Origin: CAVYUC01 sp963783085
Lineage (GTDB): Bacteria; Bacteroidota; Bacteroidia; Bacteroidales; Prolixibacteraceae
DNA: 64,000 nt
Assembly: GCA_963783085.1 (NCBI GenBank)
Contig: CAWAMJ010000008.1
Span: 310,001-374,000 of the forward strand
Direction of reading: 5' to 3'
Every line of letters begins with the position of its first letter. Positions within the stretch are counted from its first letter, which is position 1. Below are positions 35,702-43,431 of this stretch, in pieces. The notes beneath the pieces are model-generated. The model worked only from the letters and a program-made list of their open reading frames with translations, made no database searches and was not told the DNA's origin. The position numbers and the translations under genes are program-made.

Positions 35702-36536
35702 ACGGTACCGGTTTTCGCGGGCGCTGATTTTGCTTGGTACGGTATGGGCCGCGGTCGTTTTGCTGTTGTACCGGATTGTTTTTCACAACCTGAAAATAAA
35801 AGCGTTTGGGCTCGACTTGAAAAAAGTGAAAAAAATTGCCATTGCTGGTCATCCGGAAGAAGCCAGCCGCGTAAAAAAATTACTGGAGGAAACGCAGATT
35901 CAATCGGAATTTGCCGGATTTATTGCCCTCGATAAAAACGATACAGGTAATCAATACATTGGCGCCATCGACCAAATGAACGAGATTATCCGCATCAACC
36001 GCATCAACGAAATTATATTTTGTGCCGAAAATATCAGTTCTGCTGAAATTATTCGTTCCATGCTCGAACTTACTCAGTTAAATGTAGATTATAAAATTGC
36101 ACCGCCCGCCAGCATCAGCATCATCGGGAGTAATTCCATCCACACTGCCGGCGATTTATATGTGGTAAATTTAAATGCCATTTCAAAAAAATCGAACCGT
36201 AGAAAAAAACGCTTTTTCGATTTACTGACGGCTTTGCTCCTGTTGGTTAGCAGTCCGTTGCTGATTTGGTTTTTCCGCAGAAAAGGAAATTTCCTTGGTA
36301 ACATTTTTCAAGTTCTTCCGGGGAAAAAATCGTGGATTGGATACGTACAGGGGAACGATGTATACAAAAATCTTCCGTTGTTAAAACCGGGGGTTTTGAA
36401 TCCTTCGGACATTTTTCCGGGATTGCAGCTCGACGATGAAAAAATTAAGCAGCTAAATGTGCTGTACGCTAAAAATTATAATTTATTCACCGATACCGAA
36501 ATCCTGTTAAAAGGCTGGAAATACCTGGACAGGTGA
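35331..36536 (+). CDS. C-terminal membrane and CoA-binding-like half of the same glycosyltransferase gene
   Basis: The authentic sequence begins about 35440 (YSFPLLDALFIFAGYLIIVP). It continues with membrane helices (LAVPAYILFWLAGVLFSGG, ILWGTISILLIYSL, ALILLGTVWAAVVLLLYRI), then a Rossmann-like segment KKIAIAGHPEEASRVKKLL as in the CoA-binding-3 region of polyisoprenyl-phosphate sugar transferases. It ends with a single helix and GYVQGNDVYKNLPLLKPGVL. GT2 domains fused to this module are common in Bacteroidota, so this is the second half of the gene that starts at 34583. The first 35 codons of this frame overlap the GT2 domain and are not real protein. Confidence 0.8.
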   Translation: MPANISRAGVPTCCRFSFIWPFISGLLFRWQATFSKGYSFPLLDALFIFAGYLIIVPYWEHLRYASGYYPPEYLKLAVPAYILFWLAGVLFSGGYKKPVNLVKVARGILWGTISILLIYSLVDERYRFSRALILLGTVWAAVVLLLYRIVFHNLKIKAFGLDLKKVKKIAIAGHPEEASRVKKLLEETQIQSEFAGFIALDKNDTGNQYIGAIDQMNEIIRINRINEIIFCAENISSAEIIRSMLELTQLNVDYKIAPPASISIIGSNSIHTAGDLYVVNLNAISKKSNRRKKRFFDLLTALLLLVSSPLLIWFFRRKGNFLGNIFQVLPGKKSWIGYVQGNDVYKNLPLLKPGVLNPSDIFPGLQLDDEKIKQLNVLYAKNYNLFTDTEILLKGWKYLDR

Positions 36537-36543
36537 GACAGAA

Positions 36544-36614
36544 CCTGTATATTTCGTACAGAAATTTGTACAGGAATTAATGTGAAATTAAACATTTTTG
36601 CCTACATTCGTACA
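36544..36614 (+). promoter_or_regulatory. Probable YefM operator
   Basis: Three GTACA-centred sites lie upstream of the antitoxin: CGTACA (36555-36560), TGTACA (36567-36572) and CGTACA (36609-36614). CCTGTA (36544-36549) and TACAGG (36569-36574) form an outer inverted repeat. Known YefM operators have TGTACA cores, so autoregulation is likely. Confidence 0.6.
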
Positions 36615-36631
36615 ACAAATACTATTATTCA

Positions 36632-36901
36632 ATGAAAACTATTTCATACAGCGATTTACGGGAAAATCTCAAATCGAAACTCGATGAAGTTTCTGATTTT
36701 CATGAACCCTTGATAATTACCCGGCAAAAAGGAAAAAACATGGTTTTAATGTCATTGGAGGATTATAATTCCTACATGGAGACTATTGAATTATTATCTT
36801 CTCCAACGAACGCAGAACATCTTTTTAAAAGCAAAAAACAAGCGGAAGAGGGATTCACAAAAGAAATGACGCTGGACGAGCTTAAACGTTTGGAGAAATG
36901 A
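36632..36901 (+). CDS. Antitoxin, YefM/Phd family
   Basis: 89-residue DNA-binding antitoxin. MKTISYSDLRENLKSKLDEV is the Phd/YefM N-terminal dimerisation and DNA-binding fold, followed by PLIITRQKGKNMVLMSLEDYNSYMET and a charged, flexible C-terminal tail that would wrap the toxin. Its last codon overlaps the toxin start by 4 bases (ATGA), the usual coupled arrangement. GTACA-type operator sites lie upstream. Confidence 0.92.
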   Translation: MKTISYSDLRENLKSKLDEVSDFHEPLIITRQKGKNMVLMSLEDYNSYMETIELLSSPTNAEHLFKSKKQAEEGFTKEMTLDELKRLEK

Positions 36902-37158
36902 ACTCTAAAATTTCATTCACCGCTGAAGCCTGGACCGACTATTCATACTGGATAAACAACGACCAAAAGCAACTGAAAAGAATCAATAAATTAATTGAAG
37001 AAATTTCCCGGACACCCTATTCCGGATCCGGTAAACCCGAACCTTTAAAATTTCAACTTGCCGGATTCTGGTCGCGCAGAATAAATTTAAAAGACAGGTT
37101 GGTATATCAGGTGGATGAAGAAAAAATTCTAATTATCTCTTGTAAAGGACATTATTAA
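36898..37158 (+). CDS. Toxin, Txe/YoeB family
   Basis: 86-residue RelE-superfamily ribosome-dependent mRNA endonuclease. ISFTAEAWTDYSYWINNDQKQLKRINKLI and the C-terminal SRRINLKDRLVYQVDEEKILIISCKGHY carry the conserved Arg and the terminal His-Tyr used in catalysis by YoeB. The pocket Glu is in KPEPLKF. It appears intact. It is translationally coupled to the antitoxin, and an acetyltransferase gene starts one base after its stop. Confidence 0.92.
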   Translation: MNSKISFTAEAWTDYSYWINNDQKQLKRINKLIEEISRTPYSGSGKPEPLKFQLAGFWSRRINLKDRLVYQVDEEKILIISCKGHY

Positions 37159-37159
37159 A

Positions 37160-37687
37160 ATGAAAAATCAACTGCAATACGGAAAAGTTTCGCTGCGCCC
37201 GCTGGAACCCGACGATATTGAGCTATTGTATCAGTGGGAAAATAACATGGAAATCTGGGAAGTGAGCAACACCAAAACGCCTTTTTCGAAATACATTCTG
37301 GCGCAGTACATCAAAGAATCGGCGCGTGGAATTTATGAAACCCGGCAACTGCGGTTAATTATCGAAAACGAACAGCAAGAACCGGTTGGAGCTGTCGATT
37401 TATTCGATTTTGAACCATATCACCAGCGGGCGGGGGTCGGTATTTTAATTCACAAACAGGAGCATAAAAACCGGGGCTACGCCACCGACGCCTTGCAGGC
37501 GTTATCCAATTATGCTGTCAACATTTTGGGATTAAAACAATTGTATGCGAATATTTCAGAAGAAAATATCGTCAGCATCCGGCTTTTTGAAAAAACAGGT
37601 TTTGAGCAAACCGGCATCAAAAAGAACTGGTTGAAAACCATTTCAGGCTGGAGTAATGAACTGTTTTTTCAGAAAATGCTCGCGTAA
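37160..37687 (+). CDS. GNAT-family N-acetyltransferase
   Basis: 175 residues of the RimJ/RimL/SpeG-like branch: VSLRPLEPDDIELLYQWENN at the N terminus, then AVDLFDFEPYHQRAGVGILI and the acetyl-CoA loop EHKNRGYATDALQAL, and ANISEENIVSIRLFEKTGFEQTG near the C terminus. The acceptor cannot be predicted. It starts one base after the YoeB stop and so is likely in the toxin-antitoxin transcript, perhaps by chance insertion. Confidence 0.88.
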   Translation: MKNQLQYGKVSLRPLEPDDIELLYQWENNMEIWEVSNTKTPFSKYILAQYIKESARGIYETRQLRLIIENEQQEPVGAVDLFDFEPYHQRAGVGILIHKQEHKNRGYATDALQALSNYAVNILGLKQLYANISEENIVSIRLFEKTGFEQTGIKKNWLKTISGWSNELFFQKMLA

Positions 37688-37802
37688 ACATTGACAAAGT
37701 CATGGATTACATTTTAATCGTTCTGGGTATTCTCTTCTCATGACCTGGTACTTCTTTCTGAAATTGTTTGCCAAATTATAAAACGCACCTTTACCAAAAA
37801 AT

Positions 37803-37851
37803 ATGGCGTCGCACTTTTCCGGCAGGTAGAAACCGGACGTTGCAACGCCAT
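37803..37851. repeat. Compound hairpin between GNAT and hemerythrin genes
   Basis: ATGGCGT (37803-37809) pairs with ACGCCAT (37845-37851); GCA/TGC and TCCGG/CCGGA stems nest inside. It lies between convergent genes and may terminate both, though no long T run follows. Confidence 0.5.
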
Positions 37852-37884
37852 TTCTGATTGTATTGCCTGTAGCGGGGTATTCGT

Positions 37885-38325
37885 TTAACTCTCTTTGAGG
37901 TATTCCAATCTTTTATCTTTTAATTCGCTGAATTTTTTCCCCAGATCAACCAGCTTTTTCTTATCCACCTTTTTTTCAGCTTCCGGGAAAAGTTCCTCTT
38001 CCTCTTCATCCAAATGATGATTGATAATTTCTTTCAGCACACCAAATTTCACTTTCCAGCGCGGATTATCCATCGGAAAATCGGCCAAATCGAGAAGCAG
38101 GATGTTCAGCACAAAATGTTCTTCCTGCGATTCCAGCGAGTCATCTTTGATTTCCTCGTTTTTGTTCAGCAGGCTGAGTAACAAGTCTTCCTCCAAATCG
38201 TGATGCACTTCGAGGTGTTTTTTCAGCAAAAGAAACTGCGACTGATCAGCATCGGTTTTTTTCATGATTTTGCGCATTTCTTCGTGGTGTCCGGTTAGTA
38301 GTTCAGTTATCGTTTTCGATTCCAT
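37885..38325 (-). CDS. Hemerythrin HHE domain protein
   Basis: 146-residue four-helix bundle with the di-iron ligand pattern: His13-His14 in LLTGHHEEMRKI, HLEVHHDLEEDLLLSLL (about residues 37-53), EEHFVLNILLLDLAD (about 68-82) and INHHLDEEEEELFPEAEKK (about 102-120). Members bind O2 or NO or act in iron-sulfur repair. The C terminus is a charged helix. It lies 11 bases after the mscS stop in the same direction, so co-transcription is likely. Confidence 0.9.
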   Translation of the reverse strand: MESKTITELLTGHHEEMRKIMKKTDADQSQFLLLKKHLEVHHDLEEDLLLSLLNKNEEIKDDSLESQEEHFVLNILLLDLADFPMDNPRWKVKFGVLKEIINHHLDEEEEELFPEAEKKVDKKKLVDLGKKFSELKDKRLEYLKES

Positions 38326-38336
38326 TTTTTTTGATT

Positions 38337-39107
38337 TTAAAGGTTATTTTTTTGCATGTTCATAGTCATTTCGCTTAATGTTTTTCCGCCCTTAATTCCA
38401 AAATCGAGCGTACGGATCGGGAAAGGAATGGTAATGTCATTTTCGTCGTAAGTAGATTTTATCCGTTTGATGCCTTCATGCAACGCCCTCAGGTAATCCG
38501 TTTGTTTTTCGAACTTTACCCAGTAACGCACCACAAAATTGATGGAACTGTTGCCAAATTCCTGATAATACAAATCAACCGGTTTATCCTTCATTAAAAA
38601 ATCGATGCTTTTAATGGCCTGCAATGTCAGGTCTTCTACTTTTTGCAGATCGTCGCCGTAACTCACACCCACATTCAAATCGATCCGGCGTTCGCCGTAA
38701 ACTGTGAAATGGATGTATACATCTTCAAATATTTTGCGGTTGGGAATTACCACTTCCTGTCCCTGAAATGTTCTCATTTTAATGGCCCGCAATCCTATTG
38801 CCTGCACGGTTCCGTAGTGGTCGCCGAATTTGATGATGTTGCCTACATTGACCGTACTTTTCAGCGTGATGTAAATTCCGGAAAGAAAATTGGCGAGGGC
38901 ATCTTTAAAGGCAAAACCAAGGGCGAGGCCAATAATTCCGACCCCTGCCAAAAGCGATGTAACTGTTTTATCGAGGTCGAGGATTCCCAACGCCACGAAT
39001 AATCCGGCGGTCATTACAGCAATCCGCGTCAGCGAAGCCATCAGGTTTTTTACAGCAACATTGCTGGTGAAATGAAATACGGTTCTACGCAGAAAAGCGA
39101 CCAGCAA
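38337..39107 (-). CDS. mscS: Small-conductance mechanosensitive channel MscS, main part (frameshifted)
   Basis: Opens under membrane tension to release solutes after osmotic downshock. This frame carries the pore helix (TSLLAGVGIIGLALGFAFKDALANFLSG), the beta domain (VNVGNIIKFGDHYGTVQAIGLRAIKMRTFQGQEVVIPNRKIFE) and the C-terminal alpha/beta domain. The true N terminus is in the adjacent frame (39110-39238). One T appears to be missing from the T8 run (minus strand) at 39129-39122; restoring it gives a continuous 300-residue protein of normal MscS length (E. coli 286). Position 39107 is only a TTG inside the first helix. Confidence 0.88.
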   Translation of the reverse strand: MLVAFLRRTVFHFTSNVAVKNLMASLTRIAVMTAGLFVALGILDLDKTVTSLLAGVGIIGLALGFAFKDALANFLSGIYITLKSTVNVGNIIKFGDHYGTVQAIGLRAIKMRTFQGQEVVIPNRKIFEDVYIHFTVYGERRIDLNVGVSYGDDLQKVEDLTLQAIKSIDFLMKDKPVDLYYQEFGNSSINFVVRYWVKFEKQTDYLRALHEGIKRIKSTYDENDITIPFPIRTLDFGIKGGKTLSEMTMNMQKNNL

Positions 39108-39238
39108 CCGCGCCAGAAAATAAAAAAAAGAAGCACGAGAACGGCTACGATGAAATTGGGTAACATGGTGATAAACGTATGCACCCAGTCGCCTATTTTT
39201 TCTACAATCAGATTGTACGCGTTGTCAATTGAATCCAT
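39050..39238 (-). CDS. mscS: MscS N-terminal part (frameshifted)
   Basis: From the ATG at 39238: MDSIDNAYNLIVEKIGDWV, then the first membrane helix FITMLPNFIVAVLVLLFF. After the homopolymer the frame runs out of the family (WRGCWSLFC...) and stops at 39050, while the neighbouring frame continues YFLARLLVAFLRRTVFHFTSN. This is therefore the N-terminal piece of the gene at 38337-39107. The ATG follows a terminator-like U-tract by only four bases. Confidence 0.8.
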   Translation of the reverse strand: MDSIDNAYNLIVEKIGDWVHTFITMLPNFIVAVLVLLFFIFWRGCWSLFCVEPYFISPAMLL

Positions 39239-39242
39239 AATT

Positions 39243-39288
39243 AAAAAAAAGAAAAGCAGGCAGGACATTTTAAGGCCCGCCCGCTTCA
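39243..39288 (-). terminator. Terminator-like hairpin abutting the mscS start
   Basis: On the minus strand AGCGGGCGGG pairs with CCTGCCTGCT (two G-U) across a short loop, then TTTTC and eight T. It lies between the lipoprotein stop (39322) and the mscS ATG (39238), leaving four bases after the T run. The word GGTTTAGTTAGA lies just upstream (39303-39292). Confidence 0.78.
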
Positions 39289-39321
39289 GAGTCTAACTAA
39301 ACCTACAAAAATGAACAAGTG

Positions 39322-39777
39322 TTAATCTCCCCATTCTCTTACAGATTGTCTGAAATTGTTAAAATCTTCTTTTACTTCGTTACCAAATTCTTCTGCCTGG
39401 TCGCCTGCATTTTCTGACCACCGCTGTGCTTTCTGCTTCAACTCTCTGGCATTTTGGCGCAGGTTATTGAATGCTTCTTTTGTTTCATCGCTTACCTTAT
39501 CGCCGGCCTGATCTATTTCTCGTCCGAGTTCATTCAATTCTCTGTCGACATCGTTGAGTTCATTGTTCAGATTGTCTGCAAAATTCGGATCGTCTTCATC
39601 CAGATCGTCCAAATCGCTTTCCACTTGATCCATTTGCCGGTCGATCCTCACTTCCAAATCATCGTTGTTGTCCATGTCGTTGTTTTCATTTGGTCTTTGT
39701 GAATTCTGACAGGAATAAAAAGCGCCGGTCAATAATAGCGCGACAACTGTTAATGCTACTGATAATTTCGTTTTCAT
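39322..39777 (-). CDS. Coiled-coil lipoprotein, unknown
   Basis: 151-residue predicted lipoprotein: signal MKTKLSVALTVVALLLTGAFYSC with the lipobox Cys at residue 23, then an extremely acidic, Asp/Asn-rich linker (NNDMDNNDDLEVR) and a long amphipathic helix or coiled coil (about 40-145). The helix has NFADNLNNELNDVDRELNELG, then two related blocks (EAFNNLRQNARELKQKA and EDFNNFRQSVREWGD). It resembles small apolipoprotein-like stress lipoproteins of this phylum. I take the ATG at 39777 because it opens the signal peptide. Function unknown. Confidence 0.78.
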   Translation of the reverse strand: MKTKLSVALTVVALLLTGAFYSCQNSQRPNENNDMDNNDDLEVRIDRQMDQVESDLDDLDEDDPNFADNLNNELNDVDRELNELGREIDQAGDKVSDETKEAFNNLRQNARELKQKAQRWSENAGDQAEEFGNEVKEDFNNFRQSVREWGD

Positions 39778-40195
39778 AGTTTTTGTATGTTTTATTAAAT
39801 ATTCAAACAACAAGTGCTTTTAGAAAATAGTGCCAAAAAAATTTTACGTGCAGATTAAATTTGTAAGATACTGATTTTCAGGCTAAACAATTTCCGAACA
39901 GAAAAAAGCGGCAGCAAGGTTGATGCAAACAACCTGTTTTTTTTGTAGATGAAAGTACTCAATATGGGGAAATTGTTCAACAAAAGCCGGTTAATGCTTA
40001 AAATGAGGAATAACATCTCAAAATGGGGACATCTGTTCCCATTCCATTGCGTTGGAAACGCGCCGTCAAAAGGAATGGGTACTGGGATAGCATCCTCATT
40101 TACTTCTTTTTAAGCAAAAGATATGAACTCAAAAAATTAATGGCATAATTTTATAATGGTATGAACCGAAATAACAAACTTTACAATTAAATATT
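39778..40195. other. Intergenic region with a large nested palindrome, no gene
   Basis: A 418-base gap between divergent genes. I find no coding frame. Its centre (39994-40117) is a multi-level inverted repeat, given separately. The flanks are AT-rich and probably hold the two promoters. Confidence 0.65.
39994..40117. ncRNA. Candidate structured RNA or palindromic element
   Basis: Nested stems in order from outside: TGCTTAAA (39995-40002) with TTTAAGCA (near 40110-40116), ATGAGGA with TCCTCAT, TCCCATTCC (40037-40045) with GGAATGGG (40072-40079), and a central GCGTT-GGAA-ACGC hairpin. Four coaxial levels across 124 bases are unlikely by chance. The strand cannot be assigned; it could lead the small gene at 40196, or be a mobile palindrome. 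Confidence 0.45.
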
Positions 40196-40396
40196 ATGAG
40201 AATCGCAGGTATCATTCTACTGATCATTGGAGTTATCGCCCTGATTGTATTTGGGGTGCAGGCTTTGAATAATTCAGAAAGTTTTAGCTTTCTGGGAATT
40301 GACATAGCCGTGAGTTCGGCGAACTGGACACCAGTTATAATTAGTGCAGTTGTAGCAATTGTGGGTCTGGTTTTGGTCGTAAGCAAAAAAAAGTAA
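40196..40396 (+). CDS. Small two-helix membrane protein
   Basis: 66 residues: helix IIGLI-type segment MRIAGIILLIIGVIALIVFGVQ (residues 1-22), a short extracytoplasmic link, then WTPVIISAVVAIVGLVLVV (about 44-62) and KKK at the end. The pattern matches the DUF3185-like small membrane proteins that often accompany stress genes. A clear ATG follows an AT-rich leader. Function unknown. Confidence 0.72.
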   Translation: MRIAGIILLIIGVIALIVFGVQALNNSESFSFLGIDIAVSSANWTPVIISAVVAIVGLVLVVSKKK

Positions 40397-40469
40397 CCTT
40401 CAAAAATTAGCAATCACACATACGCCATGACAAATATAAAATACCCGGTAACAACCCAAATTGAAAAAA

Positions 40470-40850
40470 ATGAAGAAATCGAGACACACGTTGATGTTAA
40501 CCTTAATAATATTGGCAGCCGTTTTCCTCATTTTTGTTACCGGGTCATTTTTATTTTCGCATCTGGCGAAAAAGAAAATCGCTGAAACGCAAATACCCGG
40601 ATACGAATTTACTACCCAATCTGTTGAAACCAATCTGATTAAAAGGCAGGTGGTTGTTCATGAAATTCAACTTTCCGCCCAAAATTCCGAAACCTCTGTT
40701 TCAATCCAAAAAACTACCTTAAAAGGAATAAAACTGCTCCGGCTGATATTCAGGAAAAATATAACAGCCAGACATTTATATATTTCAAATCCTAAAATTA
40801 TCCTGTCGAACCAGGAAAAGAAAAAACAAGATTCAGACCGATTCTCCTGA
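40470..40850 (+). CDS. AsmA/DUF748-like envelope protein, N-terminal part (frameshifted)
   Basis: Starts with a single membrane anchor (MKKSRHTLMLTLIILAAVFLIFVTGSFLF) and then the AsmA-like start of the periplasmic domain (QIPGYEFTTQSVETNLIKRQVVVHEIQLSA, ARHLYISNPKIILSNQ). I use the ATG at 40470 rather than the TTG three codons earlier. An extra A in the A6 run at 40821-40826 shifts the frame, and a TGA follows at 40848. Removing it joins this to the next frame (520 residues in all). The family is linked to lipid or envelope homeostasis. Confidence 0.75.
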   Translation: MKKSRHTLMLTLIILAAVFLIFVTGSFLFSHLAKKKIAETQIPGYEFTTQSVETNLIKRQVVVHEIQLSAQNSETSVSIQKTTLKGIKLLRLIFRKNITARHLYISNPKIILSNQEKKKQDSDRFS

Positions 40851-40905
40851 TAATAATCAAAAACAAAACTTAAAGGTACTTCTCAAAAAAACCAACATTG
40901 AAGGG

Positions 40906-42033
40906 TTGCGTTTCGCAGTGTTAAAAAATAGCGGCGATACCACTTTTTCGACCCGGGGTGATTTTGAAGTCTGGAATTTCACTAACGATTCTGCTTCTTC
41001 GGGATATCCGGTAAAATCGTTCAAAGTTGGGCGAATTAAACTTTTTGCGCAAAAAGGAAGCCTTCCGCTGAAAAAAGGTTTATACACCCTTTCATTCGAT
41101 TCCTTAAAATTCGATACCGAAGAGAAGGCATTGATGATTAACAGAATAAATGTTGTTTCTGCGTATGGACCGTATGCAATGCCGGACCACAATGGCGGCG
41201 TGGAAACCGACTGGTACAACATGCAACTCGATAGTTTCTCGCTTACCGGCATCAATACCGGCAGGTTGTTTACAGACACAAGTTTCGTTGCAAAAAGCGG
41301 TGAAATCGGATATTATAACGGCGATATTTTACGCGATAAACGACCACCGTTTCCTGAAAAACCAGATACAAAACTACCTTCCGATATGTTGGCCAGCATT
41401 CCGTTCGGCCTGCAAATCGATACGCTTTTAGTGGATTTAGCTGATATAAAATACCGCGAAAGACGAAAAAATACGGACGAACCCGGCATGGTTTCGTTTA
41501 ACGAACTTCATGCAACTTTTACAGATTTGGGCAACATCGACAGCCTAAAAAGCGGGCCAACCAAACTGCATGCGCGCGCCGAAGTAATGGACGCAGCCAC
41601 ATTAAATGCAGATTTTGAATTTCAGCCTCCCGGAAGTTCGCAGCCATCCACGGCGAGTGGGACCCTGGAACCGGTGGATATCACCACTTTTAATCCGATG
41701 CTCATTCCCAACGCCGCTGTAAAAGTTACCAGCGGACATGTAAAACAACTGGCTTTCAACTTCGGGTACAACAACGATAAATCATCGGGCGATATGATTT
41801 TTCAATACGAAAACCTCGAATTTCAAATCCTGAACCGCGACGAAAATTCGGAGCGAAAACTGATTTCGCTGCTGGCGGATGCATTTATTGTGCATGACGA
41901 AAACCTGAAAAGCCAGGACTCGTATGAAAAAGGTGTCATTTCATTTGAGCGCGACAAGAAAAAATCGATTTTTAACTACTGGTGGAAATCGTTGCTCAGC
42001 GGGTTGGAAAATGTAGCTGCCACTATAAAATAA
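40906..42033 (+). CDS. AsmA/DUF748-like envelope protein, C-terminal part (frameshifted)
   Basis: Continuation of the gene at 40470; the frame is open from about 40827 (KIQTDSPDNNQKQNLKVLLKKT) and 40906 is only an internal TTG. The content is repetitive beta structure (GRIKLFAQKGSLPLKKGLYTL, LQIDTLLVDLADIKYRERR, PGMVSFNELHATFTDLGNI, KVTSGHVKQLAFNFGYNNDKSS) as in AsmA/DUF748 proteins, which form periplasmic beta-rich bridges. It ends 8 bases before the DUF2254 gene start. No membrane helix is seen at the C terminus. Confidence 0.75.
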   Translation: MRFAVLKNSGDTTFSTRGDFEVWNFTNDSASSGYPVKSFKVGRIKLFAQKGSLPLKKGLYTLSFDSLKFDTEEKALMINRINVVSAYGPYAMPDHNGGVETDWYNMQLDSFSLTGINTGRLFTDTSFVAKSGEIGYYNGDILRDKRPPFPEKPDTKLPSDMLASIPFGLQIDTLLVDLADIKYRERRKNTDEPGMVSFNELHATFTDLGNIDSLKSGPTKLHARAEVMDAATLNADFEFQPPGSSQPSTASGTLEPVDITTFNPMLIPNAAVKVTSGHVKQLAFNFGYNNDKSSGDMIFQYENLEFQILNRDENSERKLISLLADAFIVHDENLKSQDSYEKGVISFERDKKKSIFNYWWKSLLSGLENVAATIK

Positions 42034-42041
42034 CTGTAACG

Positions 42042-43361
42042 ATGCATTCGATTGTCCGATGGATATTACGGGTTTATAAAAAGTTGGTGTACAGCATCGC
42101 ATTCACGCCATCGTTAATGATATTGTTTTCGTTTTTGCTGGCTTTGCTTGTTTTTTATTTCGAAACTACCGACACCGCCCGCAAACTTGAGAATTCAATT
42201 AAAATTCTGTTGGTGCGCGATGAAGGCTCCGCACGGTTGATTGTAACGACCATCATCGGCGGGATTATTTCATTGACCGTTTTCAGCTTTTCGATGGTGA
42301 TGGTTGTTTTAAATCGCGCATCAGCATCGTTATCGCCACGGATTTTGCCCCAGTTGGTGGCGCAAAAATCTCACCAGGTGGTGCTTGGTTTTTATATGGG
42401 AACCATTGTTTTTTCGCTTATCCTGGTAAACAACATCGACAATGGCGGAAATATGCCGGCGCTTGGAATTTTGTTATCGATGATTTTGGCTATTCTATCG
42501 CTTGGGTTGTTCATCTATTTTATTCATTCCATCTCCCAATCCATTCAGGTTGACAATATTCTGGTTAAAATTTATTTAGAGACAAAAAAACAAATTACAG
42601 AAATCAACAGGCAGGAAACGGTGAAAACCGGAATTCTGAGCAACGACAACAGCAAAAAAATTGTCGCCGGACAAACCGGTTTTTACCAAATTGTAAATCC
42701 CGGAAGTTTGGTACCCATGTTAAAGAAGAAAAATTTGTGCATGGAAATTTCCTGCATATCCGGCCAGTTTGCAGAAGCAGGGGCAATCCTTGCGAGGTTC
42801 AACAGTGAAACAGTGGATGATAAAACACTGGAAACTGTAAAGGATGGTTTTTTCCAAACAAACAAAAACGACGATGAAGAGCACTATTTTTACGGGTTGC
42901 GGAAAATAAGCGAAATTGCTGTAAAGTCTCTCAGCCCCGGAATTAATGACCCTGGCACCGCGCTAAAGGCCATCCGTTATCTCACCATTCTTTTTTCGTA
43001 TGCAGTTCATTTTAAATCTTTCACCTTTTATTCCGATAAAAAAGGTGAAATAAGGATTTTTAAAAAACTTCCTGAGTTGGATACGTTGCTCAGGGATTGC
43101 ATTACGCCCATCAGGCAATTTGCAGGCAATTCACTCGAAACTCATCGGGTGCTCTTTGAATTTTACCGGATTTTAATGGAAATTTCTTCAGGGGAAACAA
43201 TTTCGGTACTGTCAGATAACCTGAAAGCGCTGATTGAATCCACCCGCGAAAATTTGCAGAATCCATCTGACAGGAAGCAGTTAAACACGATTATTAATAA
43301 AATCAGAAAAAATCCAGCCGTTCAGCTTTTCAAAATTCCTCTTTTGCCTGAACAAACATGA
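42042..43361 (+). CDS. DUF2254 membrane protein
   Basis: 439 residues. Four N-terminal membrane helices (about 18-42, 68-90, 112-130, 142-165) contain the family words SARLIVTTIIGGIISLTVFSFSMVMVVLNRASASLSPRIL and VVLGFYMGTIVFSLILV. A cytosolic domain follows with KISEIAVKSLSPGINDPGTALKAI, the most conserved part of DUF2254. The function is unknown; the layout resembles a channel or transporter. I start at the ATG at 42042; an upstream extension overlaps the previous gene. Confidence 0.9.
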   Translation: MHSIVRWILRVYKKLVYSIAFTPSLMILFSFLLALLVFYFETTDTARKLENSIKILLVRDEGSARLIVTTIIGGIISLTVFSFSMVMVVLNRASASLSPRILPQLVAQKSHQVVLGFYMGTIVFSLILVNNIDNGGNMPALGILLSMILAILSLGLFIYFIHSISQSIQVDNILVKIYLETKKQITEINRQETVKTGILSNDNSKKIVAGQTGFYQIVNPGSLVPMLKKKNLCMEISCISGQFAEAGAILARFNSETVDDKTLETVKDGFFQTNKNDDEEHYFYGLRKISEIAVKSLSPGINDPGTALKAIRYLTILFSYAVHFKSFTFYSDKKGEIRIFKKLPELDTLLRDCITPIRQFAGNSLETHRVLFEFYRILMEISSGETISVLSDNLKALIESTRENLQNPSDRKQLNTIINKIRKNPAVQLFKIPLLPEQT

Positions 43362-43431
43362 ACCTTACCGGTTAAAACTGAGTTATAAACAAATAGATAA
43401 CGTTATATACATTCGCAAAATTACATGGGTC

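Noticed and set aside
37703..37781. Short hydrophobic frames MDYILIVLGILF and MTWYFFLKLFAKL in adjacent frames
   Set aside because: They could be one 26-residue peptide split by an indel, but the evidence is too thin to call a gene.
39110..39135. Programmed -1 frameshift in mscS at the T8 run
   Set aside because: MscS is not known to use frameshifting, the short product would be useless, and a missing T explains it with the other four indels.
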